Assembly (NCBI RefSeq): GCF_001522545.3
Contig: NC_031773.1
Location: forward strand, 18,424,302 to 18,488,301
Reading direction: 5' to 3'
DNA from: Parus major
Lineage: Eukaryota; Chordata; Aves; Passeriformes; Paridae
Length of the DNA stretch: 64,000 nucleotides
This document shows, piece after piece, positions 13,801 to 28,200 of this stretch. Positions within the stretch are counted from its first letter, which is position 1; the number at the start of each line of letters is the position of its first letter. The position numbers and the translations under genes were made by a program. The notes below the pieces were generated by a model, which did no database searches, had not been told where the DNA came from, and saw nothing but the letters and a program-made list of their open reading frames with translations.

Positions 13801-16800
13801 CCCCAGCCTCAGTAAAGAGTAATGCAGCTTTTGTGCCTAAGTCAGCACATGTGCACAGTATTGGTGGCCTTGTGTGCATTTACAGGGCAGCTGGCCCTAT
13901 CTGAGAAATCTGCAGTGGTTTCCAGCATACTGCAGAGATGGATTTCAGGATTACAGTACAATAAATGGACCAAATTCAATATCAAACTTCTCAGAATTAA
14001 TGAGGGGAAAAAAAAGGGAATTAATTCTATCCATAAATGTTGATGATCCTTTTGGGTCCCTTCCAGCTCAGGATACGGTTCTACGATTAATATTAATGCT
14101 CAGCCATTTAAAGGAATCGGTAAATACAGATAAACACTCATACTCCATAATAAAGTTGGATTTTGTTCTGGTAACTGATACAACCATTACCAGCCAGACC
14201 TCATTTAAGTCTTTTTTTTTTTTTTTCTTTTTCTCTCCTGCAAGCAATAAGTTGTTGCCAGCAGATGAATAATCCCACAGGGATCACTCACATCTAAAAT
14301 TAAATTAATCTGTTTTTTGGAGATCAAAGCTTTGTTGGAACTCACAAATGATAAATCTGAAGAATCACTAAAGGCTTGGCCAGGAGTTCCTAATCACAAA
14401 AGCATTCAACAGTCTTGAGTCAGCCCCACCCCCTCCTCTATCATGTCATCACAATAACAATATTAGTCCAAAAGTTTCAAAATTATTTGATTTTATTTGC
14501 CTTTTCAATTGTTACTTTAAGTTTACTATCTTCTCTCCACAATCAGGCAAGTTTGAAACTTACTTTTCATTATGAAATTAATTCTAATGAACCTCAGAAA
14601 CCCAGAGCATTCAGTATCATCAGATTTCAGATTGAAGTGTTAAGCCATTCAAGACACATGCATTTGAAAACCCTTCTCAGCCTGAGGAAAAAAAAGTGCT
14701 GGAAAAACTAAGGGACACAAAATTTCAGCATCCATAATTTCAAGACATTGGACCAGGTTGAGGAAGGCACTTCAGAAATATCTTATATACAAAACAATTG
14801 TGCCCTACCAAAGTACTGTTATGTCTCCAGAAATATTTAAAGATATTTAGCTTTATCTTATTTACATTTTTGCTGTCTAAATGTTAAATATCTAAATCTG
14901 TTCTAATCACAATAGACCCTTGTGACAGCAGAAAGAAGGCAGTACCATCAGAGAGAAATCCCTCCAACCTATTATGCCTATCTACAGATAAGAGCTGTCC
15001 TCACAATGTGTCTGTCTCCCTTACTTTAAAGGAAATCTGACATGAATTATAAATAAAAAGCAGATTCTATTTACCCCACAGAATTTAGCAAACATTACTA
15101 GCTGCCCAGTCATCTCCACTTTTTATTTCTTTATAATGAGTCAGTGACCATTTTGAATAAATCATGTGATTAGTGTGCAAGAACAGACTGTGATTATGAA
15201 TAGTTTTAAGTATCAAAGAAGAAGAGAGGAATTTGCAACTGCTGTTAATCCAAAATCTAGTTCTTCACATTATGCCTTTGGTGATGCCCTTCAATCTCAC
15301 AGCTTGAATTAATCCACACAGCTCTTACTTTCTCAGGAGAATTTTTGAAAGAGTTTTCTATATCTTCACAATGGTAATTCGACTTGGTGAACCTGCATAG
15401 GTTAACCATGACAAGGACAGGACAGGCTGGCTCCCAAGCAAGGGTTTGTGTTGATGGGTTATAAACAATATTGTCCCATAGCACCTGTGTATCTGTGCAC
15501 AAAGAAAGAGGGAAAACATTATTAAAAATGTCCAGACAGGAATCAACACAGTTAACAAGTCTGGTACTTATTGTATATGTGCTTTAAACCAAAATCTTGG
15601 ACTTAACACAATAAAACACTTTTTAGGTCACTCTTATTTCTATTTGTCTGGTAAAACATTTACTTTCATAAATGCTAATAGGACAATTTCATTTTCAGCT
15701 GTCATCTCAGAACAAATTCGGACATTGCTGGAATATTTTTGTGGGTAATTTCCCCTTAAGCATGGAAGGCACAAGGATACTCCCTGCACCCTCCTTTAAG
15801 TAGGGTATTTGACACCTTCTTCAAATGTCTTCTTGAAGCACTCACTCTTCAAGCACTCAGCTCACTTCTAAACTGACCTTTTATTCCTTCTGGCCAGTTG
15901 GTGTGTCACTTAAGAAAATGGGGGAAATAACTAGAAAGTTACTTAGTGTTTATGTTGGCATGAACTTGGTGAACTATTTGGTCTGAAAGTAAATTGTTTT
16001 ATCTTCCCACAGTAAAACAAACCAATATGATGATTTCCTTGAAGTTTTGCAATACATTTTTTTCACTGTAGATTAATTTCAATTGTGACATACCAATGGA
16101 GCTGCTGAAAGTCACTCCTATAAAGAGTAATCATAAAGTACTTGCCATTTTCAAAGGGGCAAAGTTGTATCCTCCTTGCATCTGGAAATGCCAGCCAACC
16201 CTACAACCAAACAGTGGACATTAGAGGTTGTCAGACACATTTTTAACATTTCAGGTAGAATGTGTCAGAAAAATTTTCCACCAAAGGATTAGGATGCTAT
16301 GTTTGTTAGAAAGCTTTGGAAGTTGTTTCTTAAAAGAAGTTTTGCACTATATTTTCATTTTATTAGTATTCCTACTATTTTTTAGTCATATATTTAGTCC
16401 AATTTCATTTAGAAAGTCTTCCAGATTAATTTTCATTAAGTTTCTCACAGCAACATTACTTTCTAGGAGTATCAAAACATTCAATAATTATAATATAAAA
16501 TCTCCTGGCCTGGGCAATGGTAAAGGATGCATCCTTAAAATCTGAAGGCTAACACTTAGCCCAGTCTTCAAGTGTATGTGCATGGCTGCTGCTATACCCT
16601 ATTTATGTAAACTCATGTGCAAATGTTTCTGTTATTTAGAGTTCTCATCTGTTTGCTCAGCAATCCTATTGCAGAATTTTCTGTGTGTACACTGAGAGGA
16701 ATAATATTTTTCTAGTGGTCTCATATATTCAGAGTGGGATAAAAAAAAATCCTTAGGCTTGGAAGAGACTTGGTGGTTCAGCTTGTGTATTTAGGCATGT

Positions 16801-19800
16801 GATTTTAGGTCCCACAATGTACACATCTAATTGTGACTGCAGTCCCCAAATTACTGTCACAGTAGTCTTATTGTGCAATCTACAGGGTGGTCCAGCACAT
16901 CCCAAAAGGGCCATCTACCTTTGGTCAGTTGAGCAACTGACTGCATTAATTACATCTCCATTGACTGTAAGGAATTTGGACACCTAATTCACATGTAGAT
17001 ATCTGTATTTGGATGTCTACATTTAGATATCTTAATCTGCAAGGTAAATCCAACCCCAAATTTCACTGAGAAAACTATGTTCACATAGTAGCTTTCTATG
17101 TTATCAAAATAATTTTAGATTTGTTTGGGACCTTTTATTCTTTGCAGAAAAGACATTCCAAAATCTCACTTCTCGGGTTATCAGAAAAATCTGTAACTAA
17201 CCTGAATATATTCATGGAATGAAGTTTATCCCCCTTCATTCTCATTGAAAGAATGGCTTTTGTTTAAAACATAACTTATTTTTTCCTTATAAGTGACCCT
17301 TCTGGTCTCTGTTTACACAGCAAACATATTTTCTCTTTGCATGTGTCTTACCAGGGTAATGGAAACATGGTATTTGAATCTCCTTTGTAAAACAGTGTCT
17401 TCTTTTCCCAACCACTACAGATTTCTTATGTACATCTTCCTTTTGAATTAATCTTTCTGGAATATGGATACAAGAATTCCTTACAGTATTTCAAAGGCCT
17501 TGCCCATACTTTTCTGTTAGCTTGGAATAATCTAACTTTTGTTCATGTTTGCATCATGGAAGATGATCACCCTGTGATCAACTATTTCACCCAGATCTTT
17601 TTCTTCCACTGTTATTTCTAAATGAGGACTTGCATCTTACAAAGAATTCTTTTTATTAGAGCAAGTGCATGAACTTGCACATCATACTTTACACTTCATC
17701 ATCATTCAGTTATGTCACATATGAAGATCTCTAGTCTCTTCCAATTACCCTGACCCTCTTCCATGTTTGATTACACGTCCCAGTTGTGTTCCAGAAAATG
17801 CATTTTTTACCCATGTCCTTGATGAAAACATTTATATGAGAATCGCTCTCCATGTCATCCTTAAATAACCTCCCTATCAGCACAGGCCCATCCAACAGGA
17901 GTTGCTGAGTTAGCCTTGCAGCCAGGTATTATCTACCACTCAAATCTTGTTCTCACTCTCAGTTTCCTCAATTCCTGTTTTAGTTTCTCATTCAATACTA
18001 TATCAAATGCTGCTGAAATTCAGTCAGATTAAGTCTTCTGTCTTTCATTTTTTATAAAAGATCAGTCAAAATAATATTACAAATTCCATAAATTATTGTA
18101 AATTTTATCCCATTTTCTTCTGATGGCCGTATTTTAATTAGCATTTCCTAAAAAATCTCTTCCTTACATTCATGTAATCCTAAGGTTAAAAAAGCCTTAG
18201 TCAAAAACTTGGATCTAAAGCCTTTTTCTTCAGGTTTTTCCTCCTTTCTTAGCACAAATGCCTGATAAAATTTCTTTAATAAGAAACACAAATATATACC
18301 AAATTCCAGACTGCATTACCTCAATGCAAAGACAAGGGAGTAGCTGAGAATATTTCAGAGAAACGGATTTAAAAGATTCCTTTCCTTTTATCTGAAATTA
18401 AAAAGATGGTCATAAATCCAGGACAGTAAATGACTTTTAATAAAGCTAAATGATAGCTACAGATTATATAGCTATGGATGAATATAGACAGAGATTATAT
18501 AGATGATAAATAGATATAGATTAAATATAGATACAGATATATATAGAGATATAGATACAGATATAGATGGATATAGATCTATAGATATATATATAGATAT
18601 AGATACATAGATCTAGATTAGATATAGATATATATATATATAGATGATATAGATATATATATAGATGATATAGATATAGATATATAGATGATATAGATAT
18701 AGATGATATACATATAGATATAGATTATATAGATATAGCTAGATGGCATTTATTATAACCTTAATTGCCACCTCCAAGGCACCCCCCACCAGTTCCCCAA
18801 ACCACTGTGATTTTAACTCACCACAGCAAATGCCCCAACATCTTCACAGGTAAACCATTTGTGGCACAGGCGAACATAATAATCTTGATCTCGGGGAAAG
18901 CTGGATACATTCACTGTTACGATTTTCCTTGCCCTGTCTAAATTATAATCTAACTTTCCAGCTGAAAAAAAAATCAAGCATTAAATTATTACAACTGTTT
19001 CTTTATTACTTTCTTATTTCTATGTTATCTATTCATAAAAGGTACAGAATATATTTCATAACTTGATGGAGATGAAACTCAACATCTAGAGATTCTTACT
19101 TAGAATGTTTGAAATTATTATTTTTATACTGATAATCCTAATGTTCTTTTTTATGAGATATAATTTTCATTCAACATTTTTTATCTTAGAACTTGTAATA
19201 CTGAGAGGCCAAGACACGTGCCAATTTTACCTGAACCTTAGTACTTGGAATCTTATGTAGTTTATGTACAAATATTTGAAATATACACACTAATACTACT
19301 ATAAGGGCTGATTATCCCAAGATTACAACTTTCTTACATAGAGAATATGTGCAACTATGATTGACAAATGCAATATGGAAGGAATATTTTTTTATACATA
19401 TATTCACAGGTATGCCAAAAGCAGTATAGCAATTTGGCAAATTAATTTTGATCTATTTATGAGGTCTGTCTATAGGCAAAACATAAAAACAGCAATCCAT
19501 TAAAAAAACACAAATCTATTTCCAAAAGTTTAGAAATCAAATAGATTATCAAAACCTTTACCTCCCATGTAGCATATTCAATAGAAATATATTTTCAGAA
19601 CATTACCATGTACCATTTCAACAGAAATACATTTCCAGAACATTACCTATCAACTACAGGGTAATTATAAGTAGTGATAGTTGGAAATTGTATTTTTTTC
19701 TCCTTGCTCATTTAAGAATGAAAACATGTAATTTTATAGGTTACCAGAAATAGCTCAGTTCTAGGTTGCATAGAAGATCAGCTCACCCGAACAAGCTGGA

Positions 19801-22800
19801 ATATGTTTTCCCACATCACTGTTTCTGCAGTCTGCAAAGTGGAAGGCAGAGTTTGTCTCAGTGCTGCTTTATTCATATAACTGTGTAAACAAACTGCCAA
19901 AATATCCAATAGATTCCCAGCAGGAAACCTCTCTCATCCCTCTTTTTAAAGGCAGATTTACATACATTTTTAGATAAATGGCAAAAGAGAGAAGTACTCT
20001 TCCCACACATAGAGATTATATCACAATATGCCTTAAGGATCTATCTCCCCAGTCTGGGGTTTCTACTGGGAAGCCTAATCAGCAGTTAAGGCTGCAATTG
20101 AGGACATAACAGCACACTTTTTTACCCAGAACCTAACAACAATTTGAGTAATAATATTCATTTCAGTTATTTTTTCCTTGAAAAACAACTCCTGTTGTTT
20201 ACCAGGCTCATTTCTCTGTTATCAGTAATTCTCTATTTTTGCTGTTCTGACTCCAGCCTTAGAAAGAAACACCCTATCTAGCTTCTAGGGAGCTTACCAG
20301 AATTAGAAGCCAGGCAACACTTTCTCTTAACATTTAACTCTTAAGAACATTAAAACAAATTTTCATGTCTTGCTTTCACTCCCCCTTGCATAACACAGTA
20401 TTGGAGCAGCACTCTACTCTAATTTCCCCACAGAGTTCTCTTCCAGCAAGAAGTATTTCCTGTTTTCATTTGCTCACTCACCCTGGTAATGTGTCTTAAA
20501 ACTGGGCTTCAAAAAACCTTGTTTCCACCACTCTTTGTTCACAAAGTATTTATATACTTCAATAGTGAATCAGGATTTATAAGAAAATTAAAGGCTTTTT
20601 AAGCACAAAATGGCCTTACTTGTACCAAAATGTCAAACCATATACCAGGGATGACACTGTACCAAGGGGCAAGGGCAAGAATCACCCTCCCATGGGCTCT
20701 GGAGGTGGGAAGGCAGGACAGTACCAGGCATGGGATAGAACAAGGGGTCTCATGTCATTTTTTGCTTTTTCCTTCCCTGGCTACACTGTATCTTGGTTGG
20801 ACCATGGTGCTGAATATATTTTTGTATGGACATGGAATTATTTGTACAAATAATGGAATTACATGGAATCATTTGTAAAAAATTGGTAGGCACTTCACCC
20901 CAAAAACTGGAAAATGGAAAAATGTGACCTAATCTTTTAGTTACATGTAAACAGGCTATAGAACACCTAGTTAATGAAAGTAAAAATAAATTTCCATAGA
21001 TTTTCCTATTAATCTTTCCTTAGCTTCTGAAGCCACCCCTGGGCCACCCATGCAGAGAAGCAGAAGCTCCATCCATCTAAGACACAGAGAGCAGGCAGGG
21101 ATGAACCTTCAGGCAGATAAAGAGCAAGTGCCAATCACAAGAAGGGCAACTGGGATAAATGCTTTGTGTAAATTCAGTTTTGCACATACTTTTAGATATA
21201 AACTCCGGGTTTTATAGCAAGTCAAGACTTTTACTTGCTAACAAAAAAAACCAAAACTATGAAACATAAACTAAGCCTGGTCCTGGCACAGGTGATTTAC
21301 CATCAGTTAGATCAGTGTCTCCCACAAATCAGAACCCATTTTGGATGAACTTTTGCCATTGAGGGCTTTTTTTGTTGTTTGGTTCGTTTGACTTTTTTTA
21401 TTTTGCAAGATATTTCTTGAAAAGCATCTGATTTAAGATGTTTTCCTACCTTCAACATAGTATTGCTGACTCAGCTTGACTTCACAGTAATGTGGTACAG
21501 TTTTCATGGTGACATAGATGTGTTGTGCTACATTGACTTCAATGCAATTGAATTGGACCTGTACCTATTTAAAACATTTACAAAACTGAGTTCATGCATG
21601 ACTTCCAGATACAGAAAAACCTCTGGTTAAGATATTTAAGAAATAAATATTCTTCATTCAGATATATTTGCATTTAAAAGCAGCATTAAGCAGTCAATAC
21701 AGTAGCATTAGGAATGTAGAAGTAGATATAACTTAATAAAAGGATTTCAAAGAGCATCATAATTTCTAATCCAGGATGTTGCTATCACCTTCACTTTTAG
21801 AAATCCAAATATTCATAAAAAGAAGTTTACCTTCTTTCCATTAAGCATCTTGCTTTTCTTCCTAGTGAATCTCACGTTTGTGCACTGAGATTGCTGCGTG
21901 TCCAGTGAAAAAGAACATATTTCCAGCCCACGGACATTTTCTGAAATGAGTTAGGAACAGATTGCAAAAATATAATTTAAGCATCTTTAAGAACAAAAAC
22001 TTAAATTAAAATACACCATATCATAAGCTTTCCTTCTAAGTGAAAGGCACATGTATTTTATCTCTGCTAAAAAAGGGACAGTATATATAACTCACACATG
22101 GGAGTAGGAACAAGGATTTAATACAGATTGCTATAAATGAAGCTTTAAATGCAAATTTTAAAAATAAACCTATTAGCTCTGAGTGAAGCAACTAGGAAAT
22201 ACCTAAATGGTAACATGAAGCACACGAATGACAAGGTGTTAGTAAAAATAGACTACGCACAGGAAGGTCATGCACTTCCATTTTATTTTAGTGCAGAACT
22301 GTAACTGCAGATGAATAAACTGTTTCTCCTTCTGTAAGGGCAGTCACTCATGTCCAGATTATCAGAGCAGACAGAATTAGTGTGTGTGCCTGCATGGATG
22401 TCAGAGCTAGAAAGAAAAGGGCAGCTGTGTGCTTGGGGCACTGGCAGAAGACAAGTTATGTGTGTTACATTGGAAGACAGAATTCATTATCCCAGTTCTC
22501 AGTCACTTTGAGAACTGTTTTGTAGTAAAATGCTTTCATAAAAATATTTTTCTGATGTTACATGAAAACAGCTTGGTCCAAAATATTACAATATGGAATA
22601 AATTTGGCTGAAATAAGAAAAAAATGAACAGAAATGGTTCAGTAACAAAACTGATTCCTACCATCCAGACTCAGTGTTCCTTTAACGTTTAAATGAAGAG
22701 AGCATGGGCTTCCTTGGACACATTTCATCACTGTTGAGATCTTCATGCTTTTCAGTACCATAGAAGATAAAGATGCAGGAGCATCATGGCAGAAGCTGTT

Positions 22801-25188
22801 AAAAATGCCACCTGCAAATGCAAACACAAAGACAGAGAAAACTCATCGTACACAGGATGTCTGGGGGAGAGCAAGCACTACAGGGGAAGTTCCAGCTCTC
22901 CTGAAATCACTAAGAATGTCACCACTGACCAGCAAAGCCAGTACTTTGCCTAAGACTTTCACACAGCCAACATACCTTGTTGGCTTCACTAGCAATTTTA
23001 GGGGGTTGGAATAAATTTCTAGGTTTAGGGAAATGTTCACCCACAAGAGGAAGCAATCACACTTCTATCAACTAAGGTTAGCAGAACACACCTAGACAAA
23101 TACTGTTTTTAATTAATTAGATGTGCTAGATCATGGCTAAACTAATAATTTATATAAACTTTTTTCAAAACCATTACCTGCATATTGTGAGCACTCTCAT
23201 AATAGTATTTTGATTTTAGGACTTTCTGATGGTCTCCACTGTTAAAATTTCACTTTCACACAAGAGGGCACCATTGCATTCCTAGTCATGGAAGAGTACC
23301 CTACACCTACTGGATTTCCTTCTGATTTAGACCAGAACAACAAGAGCAGAATAAATATTATCCAGGCCTTCTTCAAGGCACAAAACACAGTAATCAGTAG
23401 GTAAAGAACACAGCTACTATGCCTTCTTCTATTTCGCTGTGTCATTTTAGTCATTCCAAAGCCTTAGGAAATAGGTTTGCAGAGCTAAAACTGTAGGCTA
23501 GTATAAATGGAAAAAATAGACATAAGGCCCCAAACCTCATCAGTTAGCATATTTCATCTCTTTCTACTTCTCAGTCTGCCCTACATAGAAATCAGTTGTT
23601 TATTTATGAATTTATATTGGTACAGTGGATTTAATCCCCAATGCATTCCTTGGGCTTCTCCACATTCATTGTTTGCAGTCCTGAAAACTAGTAATTCAAG
23701 AAACTATCAGAACAAATAGCCAGGGAATTGGGTTTTGTCCCTTGGCTTTGTGGTATGCAATGCAGCACAGCTTTTTTTAGCTCTAACTATATAACTATTA
23801 TTTTTTTGAAATATTTCATAGCCTTCTTCCTTCCATACATAGCATGAAAGTCAAAAACCACCCAAGTAAAAAATGTATTTTATTGACCATTATTATCCTT
23901 TCCCCTGGTGAGAGGCTAGAAGAACAATATATATATATATATAATTCAGGAGTTCAAAATGCGCCTAGAAGGATTTCAGAAAGAATGGCAAAGAGTATGA
24001 AAGTATGAAACAGCAGTGCCACAATACTGTGCTTGCCATAAAATTCAGGATAGCACTTTTAATGGAATCATCAGGAAAGGGTGCATCCATTAATGTCAAG
24101 CCAAGAGCTGTTGTCAGCTGTGGATGTTCATTGACTCACATGGAAGACAGATCTACAGCTCCCATAGAGGAAAGGTAGGGTGTGGAGAAGGAAAGACAAA
24201 ACGTATCCTTACTTATCCTTCCAGCCCCTCAAGTGAAGGAAAATGCTCTAAATTCAAAGACTGAAAGTGTATTAACCTGAACAGGACTTCTTCCTAACTT
24301 ATGAGATTGTCATTTTCCCAGTGTCCATTGTCAAAGATCAGATATTGATACAGCAGAATGTCAAGACAGGCTGAAATAAATGTGGCACCTTTGCTTAAAT
24401 CTGTTAGGCCTTAAGTGCCCTCACACCTGGTATCAGGAGAATTAAGTCCTGCATGATACATATCACATACATACGGTCAGAAGAGACAAACCCTTCACAC
24501 CTGAATCTCCGCTCTGTTTGTCTGGTTTTGTGTCATTGAGCATATTTTGGAGGCAACAGGATATGCTGATATGAACCAAGTGGAAAAGCATGGGAAAACA
24601 AGGACACTTTACTTCAACTGGTAGTGGGTCAACTCTGAATTATCAAAAAAATATTGGCAACTAGAGGACAATTTATGCAAACCAATGAAAAAACACAGAT
24701 CACTCTAAATATACTTATAAAGCTTTAAGAGTATGTTGGCTTTTGAAGAATTTATAAATATTTCCACAGAAATGAGACTGCCCTCAGAAGTACAGTGCAC
24801 AGCAGCTGGATATGAACACTGTATTCCACGTTCCAAAAATGGGTGGTATAATAATCCTGAAGGTATCTCAGGATGGAAAGTTATTGTACAACACTCAATT
24901 AATCCACCCACAACTAACTGAGAATTGCTTAACTACGTGATAACTATTACTAATAATGTGATAAGTGATGATAGTTTGAGTTATGTCTCTTTGCTCAAAA
25001 AGATGTTTTCCTGACTGCATCATATGAGATGCAGTTGTGGATACCCAGTGGTATCTGGGAGTAACTGTTTCTGCTTAAGTTTTGGTTATTGGTGTAAATT
25101 TCTTGATCCAGGCTTATAAACTTGCCTAGTCCCATGTCTGCACAGAAATTATTTAAGGGGAGGGCAATGTATGTATACATATGTAGAT

Positions 25189-25242
<54 letters not shown>

Positions 25243-28200
25243 GATGGATGGATGGATAGATAGATAGACAGACAGACAGATAGATAGACAGACAGATATT
25301 CAAAGTGGACGCTTAGTTACAAAACATTCTGTCATTCTGTTTGGGTGTATTTGATCATATTATTTGGCCATATTTGGGGGGGGGGGGGTGGATATTGTCA
25401 TGATTTAGTTGAATTTTCTTCTTAGCTATTACAGCCTGAGGTGTGATATCATTGGGTGTCACAGAGTTGGAACAATCTTACGAGAGCTCAGAGTCAATCT
25501 GGATGCATAACTGATATTGGATCAGCGTCAGACAGATGCACAAACACTCTGCTGTCCTGTCAGCAGACACACTGTTCTTAATCAGGGTTTCTACTATCAA
25601 ACTGAGAACAAATGCACTGAATGAAATGAAATTACACTTCCACTTTGGATTTTTTTTCCATTAATTTTATAATAGATTTTGAGAATTGCAAAATATGCTG
25701 CAAAACTCATTAATAATAAAGTAAATGGATCATATGCATGAGGATACTACCATTGGATTACAGTAAATACATGATACGACCAGACAGAAAATAATTTTCA
25801 TTGTATAAATCATCACAGCATGAGACTCATTTCTGACTAACTCTTCAGTAAACTCCCACTTTATCATCTTTTAATCCCCCCTTAAGATATTTTCTTCTGG
25901 AACACACCCCATTTTCCTTTTCACACAAGTAGTTTTATCTATACCTCAGAAGACATAAAGATACATCTTGCTACACAAACCATCTGCTGAGTAAATCTTA
26001 CCTAAATTTTGTGTTTCTGAATAATAGCTGTAATTAGCCCTACATGAGAAAGGGATTGTTGCTTTAATAAAAGGTTACTTAATTATGGGCACATATAAGC
26101 CCAGGCATAAAGAGGCTTATTATTCAGCATGTAGACATTTCCTTGTACTTTTGCCATCAGGTCAACCACAGCAGATAATTTTTTTAATCTGATGATACAG
26201 CAATCAACCTAGAATTGTCACGACATTAAAGGACACCTTATGTACAGTTGGATGTTAGAAGCCAGAGATGAGCAATGAATATGCAATAGAAATGAATAGA
26301 TGAATAATCTGAAGCCTCAGGTAAGGAGATGAAATTGGAGAAGAGCATGAAAAAAAAAAAAAAAAAAAGGCAGAGAAAACCTATTAATAACAGAACTGGG
26401 ACAACACCCAATAGAAAATCCTAACTGTTTTTTTTTTATCTGATATGTCTTCCCTACAAGTATTGTAAGAATCTGAGCTACTTAAGGATACTGACAGGGC
26501 TAAATCTGTGAGCATCTCTAAAGCCTAAATCTGAATTGCTTCACTGGCATATCATTCCATGAGTATAAATTACAGTAGTATTTCAAATCTATTTGCATAT
26601 GATTTACCACAGTGTCTGCTGCATCTGTTCATTAGGATGATTCACCAAAATTCTTCAACAAAGTAGACATGCTCTCCTACCATAACCACATGGTGCACTT
26701 CAGTTAATAAGTACCAAAATTCACTACTTGAAAGTACTCACAGCAATTATGAAATTGATTAAATTTTAGACTGGCAGCCTCTCTTTCACAATAGATTGCA
26801 ATGTACAGTAAATTAAAAGGGTTTCATGGTTGTGTGTTCAGAAAACATTTCAAACTTTCAAGGATACTGAACAACAGGGTGATATACTGTGCCAACCATA
26901 TCTTCTGAAAATGTAATTTTTTTTAAATTTAATACTTTGATATCAATATATGGATATATTACAGTGAATGTCAAATACTACAGTAGTTCTTATGTGCTAC
27001 CTAACAGTCTAGAAGAGCAGGAGGAAGATGGCAGAGTCAAAGCCACAATGCCAAATACTACTGAGGTAGTGGTTGCAAATTTTAGGAAATATCCTTTTGT
27101 TGCAGCTTAAAGAAATAACTACTGCAAAGGTTCTCTACCACAGAGTTAATGTCTCTCAAGGTAATTTTACCTCAAGTAACAAATAATTTTAAAAAATAAT
27201 ATAGAGAAGGAAGTATGCAAAGGAATATACACCCACTGTTGCACAAGTGAATTAGGATGAAGACAAAAAATGCTTTTTCATCACCCCTGTAAGGCTGAGT
27301 CATCCTACATGTTAATTGTCTTAAGGACAGCTGATAAGTTTTTTTCAGACAGCACTGAAAAACCTACAACCAGCTTCATGTATATCATCTTCAAAGATAT
27401 GGATCTTTAGTTTAACGAACCCTTCACTGCCCTTCCCGTTAAGAGGGAAACATCTAGCTTATCTGATATGCATCATCTGCATGTCCCTGCATCGGGGATT
27501 GGACCAGAAGATTCCCAGAGGTCCCTTCTGACCTCAGCCAGGCTGTGTCTGTGAGCTGCACAACTCTGGCAGTCAACAGAGAGTGACAACCCCTCTTGCC
27601 TCTCTCCCAGCATATAAATCCCATTGTCCTAAGATGGATGGAATGAATCACCACCTCGTGGTACCTATGAGTCTCCGCTGTCTAGATCTGCATTTGTTTT
27701 TAACTGCACAGAACAGATTTTAACTCATAACCAACAGAATTACGGGTGTTCTTCCTTTTGAGAACAGGTTGAAGGGCTTGATTTTCTCAGCCTGAACTGC
27801 TCAAGGATGTAAAGGCATGCTTCAGCTAGCAGAGCAAGGGTCAACACCCCTGTTTCTTCTTCTACCTTCCACATAGTTTCTGCAACTACCAACTTAGCTG
27901 CCTAATCCTAACAAGATTCATTCACAGCCTCTGAACCAGCCACCGAAAGTTCATTCTGCTGACTGGCAGAAGCCTTGAGATTTTTTCTGGTGAGACTTTT
28001 AACTGCATCCATTCCATATACACATTATTTCTCTCCATCTCAACACAGTCCCATAAATACCATGCATTCCAAGTAAGGAGTTGTGCCAGCTGACATTCAG
28101 TTCATGCCCCATGTCGTAACATCAGCATCTCACATGCTCGAGCTCAGCATCGCATCTTCTCCCTGTCTATGGACTCACTGCCGCATGGATTCAGGAAAGG

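Noticed and set aside
16136..16146. Alternative GT donor (GCAA|GTACTT) for IL17REL exon 10
   Set aside because: It shifts the next exon into a frame with a stop after about a dozen codons and loses the conserved DTQVLWDN sequence.
22843..23046. Minus-strand open frame just upstream of IL17REL exon 4
   Set aside because: It lies beyond the exon 4 acceptor, has no matching splice sites and would not join exon 3 in frame.
24995..25303. 102-codon frame of repeated SIYL residues
   Set aside because: A translation of the GATA microsatellite.
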